Below, in pieces: positions 1 to 6,841 of a stretch of DNA of 44,985 nucleotides. The position numbers and the translations under genes are program-made. The number at the start of each line of letters is the position of its first letter. The first letter of the stretch is position 1. This stretch comes from Clostridia bacterium (GTDB lineage Bacteria > Bacillota > Clostridia > Christensenellales > Borkfalkiaceae): positions 1 to 44,985 of the forward strand of contig JAIDSX010000028.1 of the NCBI GenBank assembly GCA_029060985.1, given 5' to 3'. The notes beneath the pieces are model-generated. The model was not told the origin of the DNA, ran no database searches, and worked only from the letters and a program-made list of their open reading frames with translations.

Positions 1-102
1 ATATTACCCAACTTTCTTGAGTTTGATAATTAGTCAATACGCTATACTGCTGAACAAAAACGCTCCTATAATATAATAAAAAATAATCTAAAGGAGTGAA
101 CT

Positions 103-714
103 ATGTATTACGGTTACATAAGAGTAAGTAGCGACAAACAGACAGTAGAAAATCAAAGGTTCGAAATTAATAATTTTTGCGAAAAGCAAAGTATAACCAT
201 TGATGGTTGGATTGAAGAAACGATTAGTGGCACAAAAACCTATACTAAAAGGGCACTTGGCAAATTACTAAAAAAAGTAAGCAAAGATGATGTTATTATT
301 TGCTCTGAACTTTCAAGGCTTGGGCGCAATTTGTTTATGATAATGGAAATTCTTAATATCTGCATGAATAGGGAATGTCGCGTGTGGACAATTAAGGATA
401 ATTATAGGTTGGGAGATGATATTCAGAGCAAAGTATTAGCTTTTGCGTTTGGGCTATCGGCAGAAATAGAAAGAAATCTTATAAGCCAACGTACTAAAGA
501 AGCGCTGGCTCGTAAACGAGCGGAAGGTGTTGTCCTTGGGAGACCTATTGGTCGGAAATCAAGCCACGTAAAACTTACCGGAAAAGATGAAACTATAAAA
601 ACTTTACTTGAGCAGGGTGTTTCAATTGTCAAAATAGCTAAAATTTTTAAAGTTGACAGAATGACTGTTGCAAAGTACATAAAAGACAACAACTTAAATA
701 AACGTAGTCTATAA
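103..714 (+). CDS. Serine site-specific recombinase, Mpi master-invertase type
   Basis: The 203-residue protein has a resolvase/invertase catalytic domain at about residues 1-140, with the nucleophile in the motif YIRVSSDKQ (Ser9). The conserved block SELSRLGRNL and the helix-E motif AEIERNLISQRTKEALARKR follow. A C-terminal helix-turn-helix lies at about 165-195. From memory it closely resembles the Mpi family of DNA invertases of Bacteroides, which flip many promoters or gene cassettes; that match is recall, not a search. AAGGAG at 91-96 fixes the start. It sits alone, AT-rich, in the mobile element. It could act as an invertase or as a resolvase; no clear inverted-repeat substrate is visible next to it. 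Confidence 0.9.
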   Translation: MYYGYIRVSSDKQTVENQRFEINNFCEKQSITIDGWIEETISGTKTYTKRALGKLLKKVSKDDVIICSELSRLGRNLFMIMEILNICMNRECRVWTIKDNYRLGDDIQSKVLAFAFGLSAEIERNLISQRTKEALARKRAEGVVLGRPIGRKSSHVKLTGKDETIKTLLEQGVSIVKIAKIFKVDRMTVAKYIKDNNLNKRSL

Positions 715-750
715 TAAAAAATGTTGGATTGAACTAGTACTATGAAGACA

Positions 751-972
751 TAGATTAGATTTTTCGAAAATATTCCAATTGGAACCGTTTGGGAAGATGA
801 GTTTCGTAATGATAGTTTTGTGCTAGTTTTTTGGCCGTAGTTTTAATAATAGTGGTTTACCGTTCTTATTGTAATGATTGAAACGGCGAAACAATTAGTT
901 GATTGCAATTTGCAAACAACTGAAATTGAGAATAGCAATGGGAAAGCTTATATTCCCACTATCCTGCCATAA
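751..972 (+). pseudogene. Possible decayed gene fragments
   Basis: Two short stop-bounded stretches look protein-like but have no start signals. At 754-840 a 28-codon stretch contains the segment IPIGTVWEDEFRN. At 874-972 a 32-codon stretch reads like a gene tail, with the segments NLQTTEIENSNGKAY and IPTILP before TAA. They are in different frames from each other. I cannot name the parent family. Chance is not excluded, and the call is weak. Confidence 0.25.
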
Positions 973-1030
973 CGAAACATAATATTGGACTTATAAGATA
1001 TTTAATAATGATAAGGAATCACAATAAATG

Positions 1031-1060
1031 CCGCCAACGGAAATCCGTCGGCGGTTTATT
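1031..1060 (+). terminator. Hairpin followed by TTTATT
   Basis: CCGCCAACGG and CCGTCGGCGG form a ten-position stem with one mismatch around AAAT, followed by TTTATT. It lies between the recombinase remnants and the next promoter and probably ends transcription from the left. Confidence 0.55.
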
Positions 1061-1127
1061 AAGTAAAGAAATTCGTCATTTTACTTTCATAAAAGAAAAA
1101 ATATTACAAACAAATGTTCGAAAACTA

Positions 1128-1155
1128 TTGACATATGTAAAATCTGTGATATAAT
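1128..1155 (+). promoter_or_regulatory. SigA-type promoter of the structured leader
   Basis: TTGACA at 1128-1133 and TATAAT at 1150-1155 with a 16-base spacer, both perfect matches to consensus. Transcription should begin near 1162, about 475 bases before the next sizeable gene. Confidence 0.8.
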
Positions 1156-1161
1156 TAAGTT

Positions 1162-1540
1162 GTACGGCATAGGTCGTATTTTGCCCTTCGAATAAGGGTA
1201 GGTGTCTGCGGTGGGCGTGCGTGGAATTGCTCATAAAGCGCGGAAGATTTTGGGCGAATATTCGCCCAGCCTTAGCTTGCGATTTTGACGCGAGATTTTT
1301 TAGCGTACAAAAAAATTGCGAGCCGTGATAGGCATTTATTGTCGTACAGTTTTTACGGCAATATCAATGTGCAGCCGGAGTTATCCGAGATTCCTATGAG
1401 GATGCGAAAGTCGGATAGTGTAGAGGGTTTATTTTGTTGTACAAAAATTTCATAGGATGGCTAACCACCATAGAGCAATTAAAAATTGCTAAATACGGTT
1501 AAAGTCGGTGACTACGTTAAAAGTATCAGCGACTTTTTTG
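1162..1540 (+). ncRNA. Structured leader RNA or small RNA of the mobile element, unclassified
   Basis: About 375 bases between a consensus promoter and an intrinsic terminator hold no sizeable reading frame but many inverted repeats. CCCTT/AAGGG lies around 1183-1199. A perfect 18-base palindrome TGGGCGAATATTCGCCCA occupies 1251-1268. TATCCGA/TCGGATA is at 1382-1388 and 1411-1417. CCTATGA at 1393-1399 is complementary to TCATAGG at 1450-1456, a possible pseudoknot or alternative pairing because it crosses the previous stem. AGCAATT/AATTGCT is at 1474-1490. The RNA precedes the DUF6291-like gene. It could be a free small RNA, an attenuated leader or a cis-acting replication or transfer RNA. 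I cannot assign it to a known RNA family. Confidence 0.55.
1501..1539 (+). terminator. Intrinsic terminator or attenuator inside the leader
   Basis: AAAGTCGGTGA (1501-1511) pairs with TCAGCGACTTT (1526-1536) with one mismatch and runs into a T tract. Because the next gene at 1638 has no promoter of its own that I can see, this hairpin probably controls read-through. Confidence 0.65.
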
Positions 1541-1567
1541 TGCTCATTTTTGAAGGAGGTGGTGCGT

Positions 1568-1576
1568 ATGCGCTAA
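1568..1576 (+). CDS. Two-codon mini reading frame (Met-Arg-stop) with strong ribosome site
   Basis: AAGGAGGT at 1553-1560 is followed, at optimal spacing, by ATG CGC TAA at 1568-1576. An in-frame GTG at 1562 would give MRMR. A hairpin GCAAGC/GCTTGC at 1589-1611 lies just after it, and the DUF6291-like gene starts at 1638. Such a strong ribosome site on a near-empty frame suggests a regulatory leader, with ribosome loading controlling downstream structure. It may instead be the remnant of a truncated gene. Confidence 0.35.
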   Translation: MR

Positions 1577-1637
1577 TTGGAAAGACTTGCAAGCCGTCTA
1601 TAAATGCTTGCGGTAAATAAAATTTTATGGAGGAATA

Positions 1638-2351
1638 ATGGAAAACGAACAACTGAAACAATTTACTTTTTACGACTTGTATGCCGAATTGATGGAAGTA
1701 CTCAGCGATGAAGAACGCGGTAAATTACTGCGCCGAATGTGCGAGTATATGTTTACGGCCGGAGAGCAGAAAGAGCTTACTGACAAGAAGTTGATCTATC
1801 TTTGGGGCAATATTGTAGACTATCTTGATGCGGACAAGCAAGCGCGGTTAAACGGTAAAATGGTGCGGGCGAGTAATAAAATGCGGCACTTTTCTTTCTA
1901 CCGAAACTTTTACGAAGCGGTGGTGCTTATGGAAGACAAGCAGGCGGGGCAATACATAAAAGCAATTTATAACTTTGCATTGAACAGTATAGAGCCGAGT
2001 AAAATACCTTCGCCCGTGGACTTGTATTACACGCTCGCAAAGCGTAAGTTAGAACTTTCAAAAGTGCGGAGCAGTATTGGAAAGAAGGGCGGCAAAGCAG
2101 AGCGAATACCAGTAACAGCCGAACAAGTAAACGCTATTCAACCGAAAGGTTTAACTTCAATCGGGATGGACGGTTTTCTTAAAAACAACCCGCAAGTGGA
2201 GAACGATATTTACAAATCAAGTCTGCACTTAACGGAAGGAGTAGATTGGACAATGCTTGACTATGAGCTGCCGAATTCTGCGTATAGAGATTGCAAAAGT
2301 CTGCATCAAATTTTAATGCATCGTGAGGAAATAGTATGCGGAAGTTTGTAA
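1638..2351 (+). CDS. DUF6291-like protein with internal tandem duplication
   Basis: The 237-residue protein contains two copies of one module. Copy 1 begins at residue 9 with FTFYDLYAEL and copy 2 at residue 85 with FSFYRNFYEA. The first ~30 residues align without gaps, and each module is followed by a basic segment (ARLNGK and SSIGKKGGK). This pattern resembles DUF6291, a family common on Firmicutes mobile elements, sometimes next to replication or transfer genes; the assignment is from memory. The C-terminal ~70 residues match nothing I know. GGAGG at 1630 supports the start. The position just before the relaxase suggests a role in element maintenance or mobilization, but the function is unknown. 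Confidence 0.75.
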   Translation: MENEQLKQFTFYDLYAELMEVLSDEERGKLLRRMCEYMFTAGEQKELTDKKLIYLWGNIVDYLDADKQARLNGKMVRASNKMRHFSFYRNFYEAVVLMEDKQAGQYIKAIYNFALNSIEPSKIPSPVDLYYTLAKRKLELSKVRSSIGKKGGKAERIPVTAEQVNAIQPKGLTSIGMDGFLKNNPQVENDIYKSSLHLTEGVDWTMLDYELPNSAYRDCKSLHQILMHREEIVCGSL

Positions 2352-2542
2352 GCAAATGTACGACCAAACGGGAAGCAAAGTGTAACCTAACCGAAGGAGA
2401 ACGGAAGCAGGCTAAGAAAATGCAGTTCGAACTGCATTTTCAAATTCACCATAGTTTATCAATGAAAATATTTAAAAGAAAGATTTTCATTGAAGAGGAA
2501 GCGCAACGAAGCGGATTTGCCGTTTGCAAAGCGAACGGCTGA
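2336..2542 (+). CDS. Small hypothetical protein, doubtful
   Basis: A 68-codon frame starts at an ATG that overlaps the end of the DUF6291-like gene by 16 bases and has GAGG about eight bases upstream. The product is very basic, with a KRKIF-type segment and no recognised domain. Its second half runs through a series of inverted repeats that look like a transfer origin or regulatory structure, which would constrain the DNA for other reasons. It may be a short real gene or a chance frame. Confidence 0.3.
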   Translation: MRKFVSKCTTKREAKCNLTEGERKQAKKMQFELHFQIHHSLSMKIFKRKIFIEEEAQRSGFAVCKANG

Positions 2543-2557
2543 AAGCGTAGTTTGCGC
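2417..2557. other. Inverted-repeat cluster, candidate oriT
   Basis: Four inverted repeats lie in 140 bases directly before the relaxase. A perfect 24-base palindrome occupies 2417-2440, with half-site AAAATGCAGTTC. TCAATGAAAAT (2459-2469) pairs with ATTTTCATTGA (2483-2493). GCGCAA (2501-2506) pairs with TTGCGC (2552-2557) and encloses GCCGTT/AACGGC (2519-2539). Transfer origins of relaxase-encoding elements are typically such inverted repeats beside the mob gene. The nick site cannot be placed from sequence alone. Transcription control of the relaxase is the alternative. Confidence 0.45.
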
Positions 2558-2575
2558 TGACGAGGATACCCGCCA

Positions 2576-3931
2576 TTGAGTAAAAGGAGGAAAAATATAG
2601 GAATACAACCGGTAATATTTGATATAGCATACACGCCGTATCGGTTAAAGAAAAACGCAACAGCGGAGGACGTAGCAGAACACGCAAAGAACCGGGCTTT
2701 CTTCGATATGTCGGGCGAGGATAATATCTACAAGTACATAACGACGGAGGGTAAGATTTACGGCGAGGAAGCGAAAAAGTTCACAATGCTCGAATACCTG
2801 CAAAAGAGTACGGGAGTCTTCAACCAAGACGGAATGCTAACGAAAGGACAAGTAAAGAAAATGCGGAAGCGAGCGCAGACGGGTGAAAAGAATTTATGGC
2901 ACGGGTTTATCTCGTTTAATAAAGAGAACTCAAAGCAAATAGATGATCCCGAAAAATGTATCGCGCTCATAAATCAAACCTTTGGACAGTTTTTCAAAGA
3001 CGCGGGTTTCGATTTCGACAATATGGACTTGATGTGCGCGTTGCATTTGGATCGCCCCGAACACTTGCATATTCACTATATGTTTTGGGAAAAGGAGCCG
3101 AAGGTCAAGAACCAACGTGCGGCGGGTTATATCTATCGTAAGAAAGGAAAGATACCGCTTGACGTAATCGACAAAATGACCGAACGATTGAACGCCTATA
3201 CCATTGACGACGACCTTGCAAAGAAGCGGAAAAAGGTAGTGGAAGAATTGACGAGGACAAGCCATGAATATAACGTTGCGCACCTCAACGATATTCTTCG
3301 AAAGATGCTCAAAGAATTAGCCGACGAACTTCCGAAGGACAAGCCGTTGTGGTACGCAAGTAAAGAGATGAAGCCGTACCGTGCAAAGATCGACACGGCG
3401 GTTGAATGGCTCGTCGATTTAGACGAAAAGACACGCGAAGCAGACTACGCTTTCAGACAAGAGTTGCGAAAGAAAGAACAAAAGTTAAAAGGTATTATGG
3501 GCAACTACTACAAGTCGCGTTTGGAGATAGAAACGAGGCAAATGGACGCTGTTCCCAACTTCGTGGACTATCAAGGGTTAAAGACTGTTCATACCATACA
3601 ACAGTTAGAGTGGGACTATCGTAGACGGCTCGGGAATATCGTCTTGAGAAAGGTGCGTGAGATACAGAGAGAAACGTATAAGAGAAATCCACGCAGAAAG
3701 TACAAGACAAACGATAAGAACCTAAAGCGTCGGCTTGCGATCTCATCAAGAAAAGTGCGTGGGATCATGGACGGACTATTCTCGTCGGTGGCGGAATTAT
3801 TTTCGCCTGAGACGGCGAACTATCGCAACCGATTAAAAGAAATAGAGGAGGAAATGCAGGAAGAGCACGAGAAGGAAAATCGTCCACAGGAACAAGCGAA
3901 AGTAAATTCCAAGTGGGATTGGGGAAAATAA
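2576..3931 (+). CDS. mobL: Relaxase, MobL/MobP type
   Basis: The 451-residue protein carries the metal-binding histidine cluster PEHLHIHYMFWEKEP, with His163, His165 and His167 and a preceding His157 in ALHLD. This is the signature of relaxases that nick oriT and stay bound to the transferred strand. The N-terminal half (residues 10-200) is the nuclease domain. The remainder is long, charged and helical. The start is TTG with GAGGA nine bases before it; no better ATG exists upstream. A catalytic tyrosine cannot be assigned with certainty. No coupling protein is present in the window, so mobilization would depend on helper functions. Confidence 0.85.
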   Translation: MSKRRKNIGIQPVIFDIAYTPYRLKKNATAEDVAEHAKNRAFFDMSGEDNIYKYITTEGKIYGEEAKKFTMLEYLQKSTGVFNQDGMLTKGQVKKMRKRAQTGEKNLWHGFISFNKENSKQIDDPEKCIALINQTFGQFFKDAGFDFDNMDLMCALHLDRPEHLHIHYMFWEKEPKVKNQRAAGYIYRKKGKIPLDVIDKMTERLNAYTIDDDLAKKRKKVVEELTRTSHEYNVAHLNDILRKMLKELADELPKDKPLWYASKEMKPYRAKIDTAVEWLVDLDEKTREADYAFRQELRKKEQKLKGIMGNYYKSRLEIETRQMDAVPNFVDYQGLKTVHTIQQLEWDYRRRLGNIVLRKVREIQRETYKRNPRRKYKTNDKNLKRRLAISSRKVRGIMDGLFSSVAELFSPETANYRNRLKEIEEEMQEEHEKENRPQEQAKVNSKWDWGK

Positions 3932-3933
3932 AA

Positions 3934-4001
3934 ATAATCGTATTAATATTTGTAAAAGTGCTTGACTTTTCTCCCAAAACGAGTATAATCGTATTAACAT
4001 T
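3934..4001 (+). promoter_or_regulatory. Promoter of the TnpV operon with duplicated operator
   Basis: TTGACT at 3962-3967 and TATAAT at 3984-3989 are 16 bases apart. A 17-base sequence ATAATCGTATTAATATT at 3934-3950 recurs with one change at 3985-4001. One copy lies upstream of the -35 box and the other covers the -10 box and start site. This geometry suggests a repressor binding two sites. An AGGAGGTG-like ribosome site follows before 4020. Confidence 0.75.
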
Positions 4002-4019
4002 CATATTGGAGGTGTTAAT

Positions 4020-4418
4020 ATGATCAGCGACAAAGAGTTATTGGAAAAAGTCGAGGCGAACGAAGGCTTGACGGTGGACGAGATCAAGCGGTATCAACAG
4101 CTTGTAAAACCGCAGAAACAAGTTTACGGAAAGTACGGAACGCTGAAACGCAAGTATCTGGAAGATAGGGGAATAGATTGGACGATAGCGAATCTTCCCG
4201 AATACTTGCACGGCGTGGACAGGCAGGCGGAGGATATGTACAATATCATCTACGCAAAGCTCTCGCTAAATCCGTTGTACAAACGGACAGGCGAGTTTAT
4301 GGAAGACTACCGTAGGCTTACGGCGATGCAACACGCGATCGAAGAAGAAATACTGCACGAATTGATTTACACGGAAAAATCTAGTGGTTTCATCGTGAAG
4401 GAGTATAAAAGACAATGA
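4020..4418 (+). CDS. tnpV: TnpV family transposon-encoded protein
   Basis: The 132-residue protein shows the TnpV pattern. A YGKYGTLKRKYLED block lies at about residues 40-53, a central LPEYLHGVDRQAEDM segment follows, and the conserved end reads AIEEEILHELIY. TnpV proteins occur on many Clostridia mobile elements; their biochemical role is not established. The gene heads a run of four closely spaced frames behind a promoter with duplicated operator sites. TTGGAGGTG precedes the ATG at good spacing. Autoregulation through the two operator copies is an inference from position. Confidence 0.8.
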   Translation: MISDKELLEKVEANEGLTVDEIKRYQQLVKPQKQVYGKYGTLKRKYLEDRGIDWTIANLPEYLHGVDRQAEDMYNIIYAKLSLNPLYKRTGEFMEDYRRLTAMQHAIEEEILHELIYTEKSSGFIVKEYKRQ

Positions 4419-4735
4419 CGCTTACTGGACTCACAACCATTATCAAAATGGCAGACAAAAAGCGAATCATGGAACGCCTGCGCAAACTCGGTTATATTGA
4501 CTGTAAGAAGCACAAAGAACTGCGTAATTTAAGCATTGAAACCTTGTTCAAAGGCGAACTCCAAGAAACAGAGACATTCCCTGATGTTAAGGACAAACGA
4601 ACTTATCAGGGTGGAATATTCATGAAGGTTAAGGGATATGAACAGCTTGAATTTATCATCGTGAATATCAATGACAATAAGAACGCATTTCCTATTGATA
4701 TACTCATTTGGGCGAAGGAGATTGAAAATGGTTAA
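4415..4735 (+). CDS. Hypothetical protein
   Basis: A 106-residue protein translationally coupled to tnpV by a four-base ATGA overlap. It has a basic N-terminal half and a mixed alpha/beta-looking C-terminal half (FIIVNINDN segment), with no signal peptide, membrane segment or motif I recognise. An internal Met near residue 12 could be an alternative start. The tight coupling makes it a real gene of the element. Function unknown. Confidence 0.6.
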   Translation: MTLTGLTTIIKMADKKRIMERLRKLGYIDCKKHKELRNLSIETLFKGELQETETFPDVKDKRTYQGGIFMKVKGYEQLEFIIVNINDNKNAFPIDILIWAKEIENG

Positions 4736-4871
4736 ACAATGTAAATGTAGTGAATGCCCTTACAGTCAAGCAACTAACGATTTTTGGACGTATTGGTGTA
4801 AGTATTGGCAGAAAATAGTTCACAAAACTTCCGGTTGCACGCGAGAAGACGAAAGTGAAAATGGTAATTAG
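4728..4871 (+). CDS. Small Cys-rich protein, possible zinc-binding
   Basis: A 47-residue protein beginning MVKQCKCSECPY, with Cys also in YWCKYW and SGCTRE. Six cysteines, including C-x-C-x-x-C, suggest metal binding. It overlaps the previous gene by eight bases, and AAGGAG at 4715-4720 gives a clear ribosome site for the ATG at 4728. The family is unknown. Confidence 0.6.
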   Translation: MVKQCKCSECPYSQATNDFWTYWCKYWQKIVHKTSGCTREDESENGN

Positions 4872-4882
4872 GAGGAAGCTGT

Positions 4883-5086
4883 ATGAAAACGCCGAAATCG
4901 GAAATCGACAAGAGATATGAGGACAAGCACAAGGAGGAACGCAAGGCGGCACACGCCGTGTGGGGAACCTCTATGAACCGTGAGGACTTTGAGGAATTGA
5001 ACAAGTTTCTCAAAAGTCATCACATAAAAAAAGTCCAACTCATTTATGCGGGCTGGGCAGCATTAAAAGAACAATGTAAAGATTAA
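4883..5086 (+). CDS. Small charged protein upstream of integrase, possible DNA-binding
   Basis: A 67-residue highly charged protein with a good AGGAGG ribosome site. After a Lys/Glu-rich N-terminus it has the pattern SMNREDFEELNKFLK and then a hydrophobic VQLIYAGWAAL helix. This could be a small helix-turn-helix or ribbon-helix-helix fold. Position and size resemble the excisionase that often precedes an integrase in Tn916-like elements, but no excisionase motif is clear. The functional idea is inference only. Confidence 0.55.
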   Translation: MKTPKSEIDKRYEDKHKEERKAAHAVWGTSMNREDFEELNKFLKSHHIKKVQLIYAGWAALKEQCKD

Positions 5087-5107
5087 TCAAAGAGGAGGAA
5101 AACAGTT

Positions 5108-5162
5108 TTGAAAAGAGGACATAGTATTCTTAACTATAAGGGCGCGGAAAGATAATTTCCGC
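5108..5162 (+). promoter_or_regulatory. Leader peptide frame and hairpin before the integrase
   Basis: GAGGAGG near 5092 precedes a TTG-started 15-residue frame (5108-5155, product MKRGHSILNYKGAER). A perfect seven-base hairpin GCGGAAA/TTTCCGC (5144-5162) overlaps its stop codon and ends 22 bases before the integrase start. This could couple or damp integrase translation. It might instead be a decayed small gene. Confidence 0.4.
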
Positions 5163-5184
5163 AAATCTGCCCGAATAAGGATAC

Positions 5185-6399
5185 GTGAAAGAACAAATTA
5201 ACCAAATACCGAGGGAAGATTCCTTTCAGCAGTTACTTGAAGCAATGAGAACTCAAAACGAGTTATACAAGCAAGTGCTGGCGGGGTTAGGTCCCATGGC
5301 AAAAGAGAGTAATGAAAATCGTCGGAAAGTGCTGAAATTTTCAAGAAAGGAGATTTTACAGATGCCGACGAACTACAGAAACGTTTTTGCGACGAACGAT
5401 ATGATCGTTCATTACCGTTTGAGAAAGGACGGAGTGTACGAGGCAAGATTCCACAGACAGGGAATCGACATAGAGGTTTCGTCCAAAGACCTAACAAAAC
5501 TCAAACAAAAATTTATCGAAAAACTGAATAACAAGGACTTTTGTCCGAGGAAAAAACGCGATCCGAACGAAAAGACGTTTGCACAGTACGCCGCCGAGTG
5601 GCTCAATATCAAGAGGGTAACGACTAAGGAATCTACCTACAAAGAATACGTGCGAATGTTAAACCGTGACGTGTTGCCCGTATTCGGCAAGAAGAGCGCA
5701 ACCGAGATTGACAGAAGCATGTTGCAGAACTATTTGCTTACTTACGTCGATAGGGGTACGCTGCGAATGGCGCACAAGCTGTTCCTACTGCTTAGGTGCA
5801 TCTTCGACATGATTGCGGAGGATTACAACATTCCCACGCCTATGAAGAAGGTGGTCGTGCCCAATTACGAAAGCAAGAAGGGCGAGGCGTTCACTTACGA
5901 GGAAGAAAAGAAGCTTGTCGAGCATTGCCTTGCAAACCTTCAAAAAGACACTTCTCACGCCTTTCTCGTACTTTTGTACGCAGGACTCAGGAGAAGCGAG
6001 CTTGCAAGTCTAAACGTCATTGACGGAACGTGGTTAGAGTGCGAAACGAGCAAAGAGCGAATGGGTAAGAACGTAGTCAAGCGCAAAATCCCGTTCACGC
6101 CCATGATGAAGCGCATGCTGCCGTATATCGACTTTGAAAAGGCGAAGCGCGTAAACCTGAGTTCCTTGCACACGGCGATGAAGCGGTTATTCCCCGAACA
6201 CCACTCGCACGAGCTAAGACACACGTTCATTAGCAGGTGCAAGGAGAGCGGCGTTTTGAGCGAAGTTGTGAGCATTTGGGCGGGACACTCGTTGGGCGGA
6301 ACGATCACGACCACCGTTTACACGCATTACTCGGACGAATTTCACTTAAAGGAAGCGGAAAAGGTAGACTATCTGCAATGGGATTTTGGGAATGAATAA
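5185..6399 (+). CDS. int: Tyrosine recombinase / integrase
   Basis: The 404-residue phage-type integrase has an N-terminal arm-binding region, a core-binding SAM-like domain at about residues 130-225 (FAQYAAEWLN...) and a catalytic domain from about 230. Catalytic residues are Arg269 in AGLRRSEL, His342 and Arg345 in HELRHTF, His368 in WAGHS, and the nucleophile Tyr379 in VYTHYS. It would integrate and excise the element at the tRNA-Gln gene 180 bases downstream. The start is GTG with AAGGA four bases before; in-frame ATGs at 5245 and 5299 are alternatives. The frame is intact, so the element may still be able to excise. Confidence 0.92.
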   Translation: MKEQINQIPREDSFQQLLEAMRTQNELYKQVLAGLGPMAKESNENRRKVLKFSRKEILQMPTNYRNVFATNDMIVHYRLRKDGVYEARFHRQGIDIEVSSKDLTKLKQKFIEKLNNKDFCPRKKRDPNEKTFAQYAAEWLNIKRVTTKESTYKEYVRMLNRDVLPVFGKKSATEIDRSMLQNYLLTYVDRGTLRMAHKLFLLLRCIFDMIAEDYNIPTPMKKVVVPNYESKKGEAFTYEEEKKLVEHCLANLQKDTSHAFLVLLYAGLRRSELASLNVIDGTWLECETSKERMGKNVVKRKIPFTPMMKRMLPYIDFEKAKRVNLSSLHTAMKRLFPEHHSHELRHTFISRCKESGVLSEVVSIWAGHSLGGTITTTVYTHYSDEFHLKEAEKVDYLQWDFGNE

Positions 6400-6408
6400 A
6401 AGGGTTTA

Positions 6409-6461
6409 GTCCCCAAAAAGTCCCCAAAAAAACCGCGGATTACTCCCAAAAAACTCCCAAA
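6409..6461. repeat. Short direct repeats, candidate integrase arm sites
   Basis: GTCCCCAAAAA occurs at 6409-6419 and again at 6420-6430. ACTCCCAAAAA follows at 6442-6452, with a shorter ACTCCCAAA at 6453-6461. They lie between the integrase stop and the attachment site, where tyrosine integrases bind with their N-terminal arm domain. Confidence 0.5.
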
Positions 6462-6526
6462 TCGGGGTAAAAAAGCCCTAAAATCAGCTATTTTAGTGTG
6501 ATTTTAAAAAACAGTCAAAAAAAGAA

Positions 6527-6574
6527 GACACTATATATTGTGGTCAAAATTTGGTACCTACAATATATAGTGTC
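6527..6574. terminator. Long inverted repeat abutting the attachment site
   Basis: GACACTATATATTGT (6527-6541) and its exact complement (6560-6574) flank an 18-base loop. The right arm ends two bases from the tRNA 3' end. There is no T tract, so it may separate the convergent int and tRNA transcripts, or be part of the recombination site. Confidence 0.5.
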
Positions 6575-6576
6575 AA

Positions 6577-6651
6577 TGGCTGGGGCGAAGTGATTCGAAC
6601 ACCCGAATGACGGAGTCAGAGTCCGTTGCCTTACCGCTTGGCGACGCCCCA
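6577..6651 (-). tRNA. tRNA-Gln (anticodon CTG)
   Basis: On the minus strand the 75-base sequence folds into a normal cloverleaf. The acceptor is TGGGGCG/CGCCCCA, the D arm GCCAAGCGGTAAGGC, and the anticodon arm ACGGA-CTCTGAC-TCCGT with anticodon CTG. The T loop is TTCGAAT, and CCA is encoded. The T stem has two G-U pairs. Its 3' end faces the mobile element, so it is the integration target, and the gene remains complete after insertion. Confidence 0.95.
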
Positions 6652-6661
6652 ATGTGATTTT

Positions 6662-6690
6662 ATTTTAGCAAATCAATGCTAATTTATCAA
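6662..6690 (-). promoter_or_regulatory. Promoter of tRNA-Gln
   Basis: Read on the minus strand, TTGATA (6690-6685) and TAAAAT (6667-6662) are 17 bases apart, ending 10 bases before the tRNA. Confidence 0.7.
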
Positions 6691-6812
6691 GCGATTTTAC
6701 GGGGAATATGAAAAATTTTTTATAAGTGCTAAAAATCGCAGCGTGCGTCTTATAAAAATATTAAGAGGAGGGTGGAGAGAGATTTCCGCTCTTTTAATTT
6801 GATTGAATTTAC

Positions 6813-6841
6813 TTGCATAAAAATGGATAATATGGTAAAAT
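6813..6841 (+). promoter_or_regulatory. Promoter of the V-type ATPase operon
   Basis: TTGCAT (6813-6818) and TAAAAT (6836-6841) with a 17-base spacer, about 50 bases before the first gene. No other good promoter is seen until after engB, so about 11 kb may be one transcript. Confidence 0.65.

Larger units (their letters stand above)
1..6600. mobile_element. Integrative mobilizable element at tRNA-Gln (left end outside window)
   Basis: This segment holds a serine recombinase, a relaxase, TnpV, small unknown proteins and a tyrosine integrase whose gene ends about 180 bases from the 3' end of a tRNA-Gln gene. Integrase next to a tRNA 3' end is the usual layout for elements that recombine into tRNA genes. 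No coupling protein or type IV secretion gene is visible, so the element looks mobilizable rather than self-conjugative, although missing genes could lie left of the window. The right attachment site should lie within the tRNA 3' half (about 6577-6600). I did not find its partner copy in the window. Base composition is more AT-rich than the core genes to the right, most clearly before 1640. Confidence 0.8.

Noticed and set aside
1-100. Search for the left attachment-site copy of tRNA-Gln
   Set aside because: No match to the tRNA 3' end (for example CGAAGTGATTCGAAC) is seen before 6577, so the left end is outside the window.
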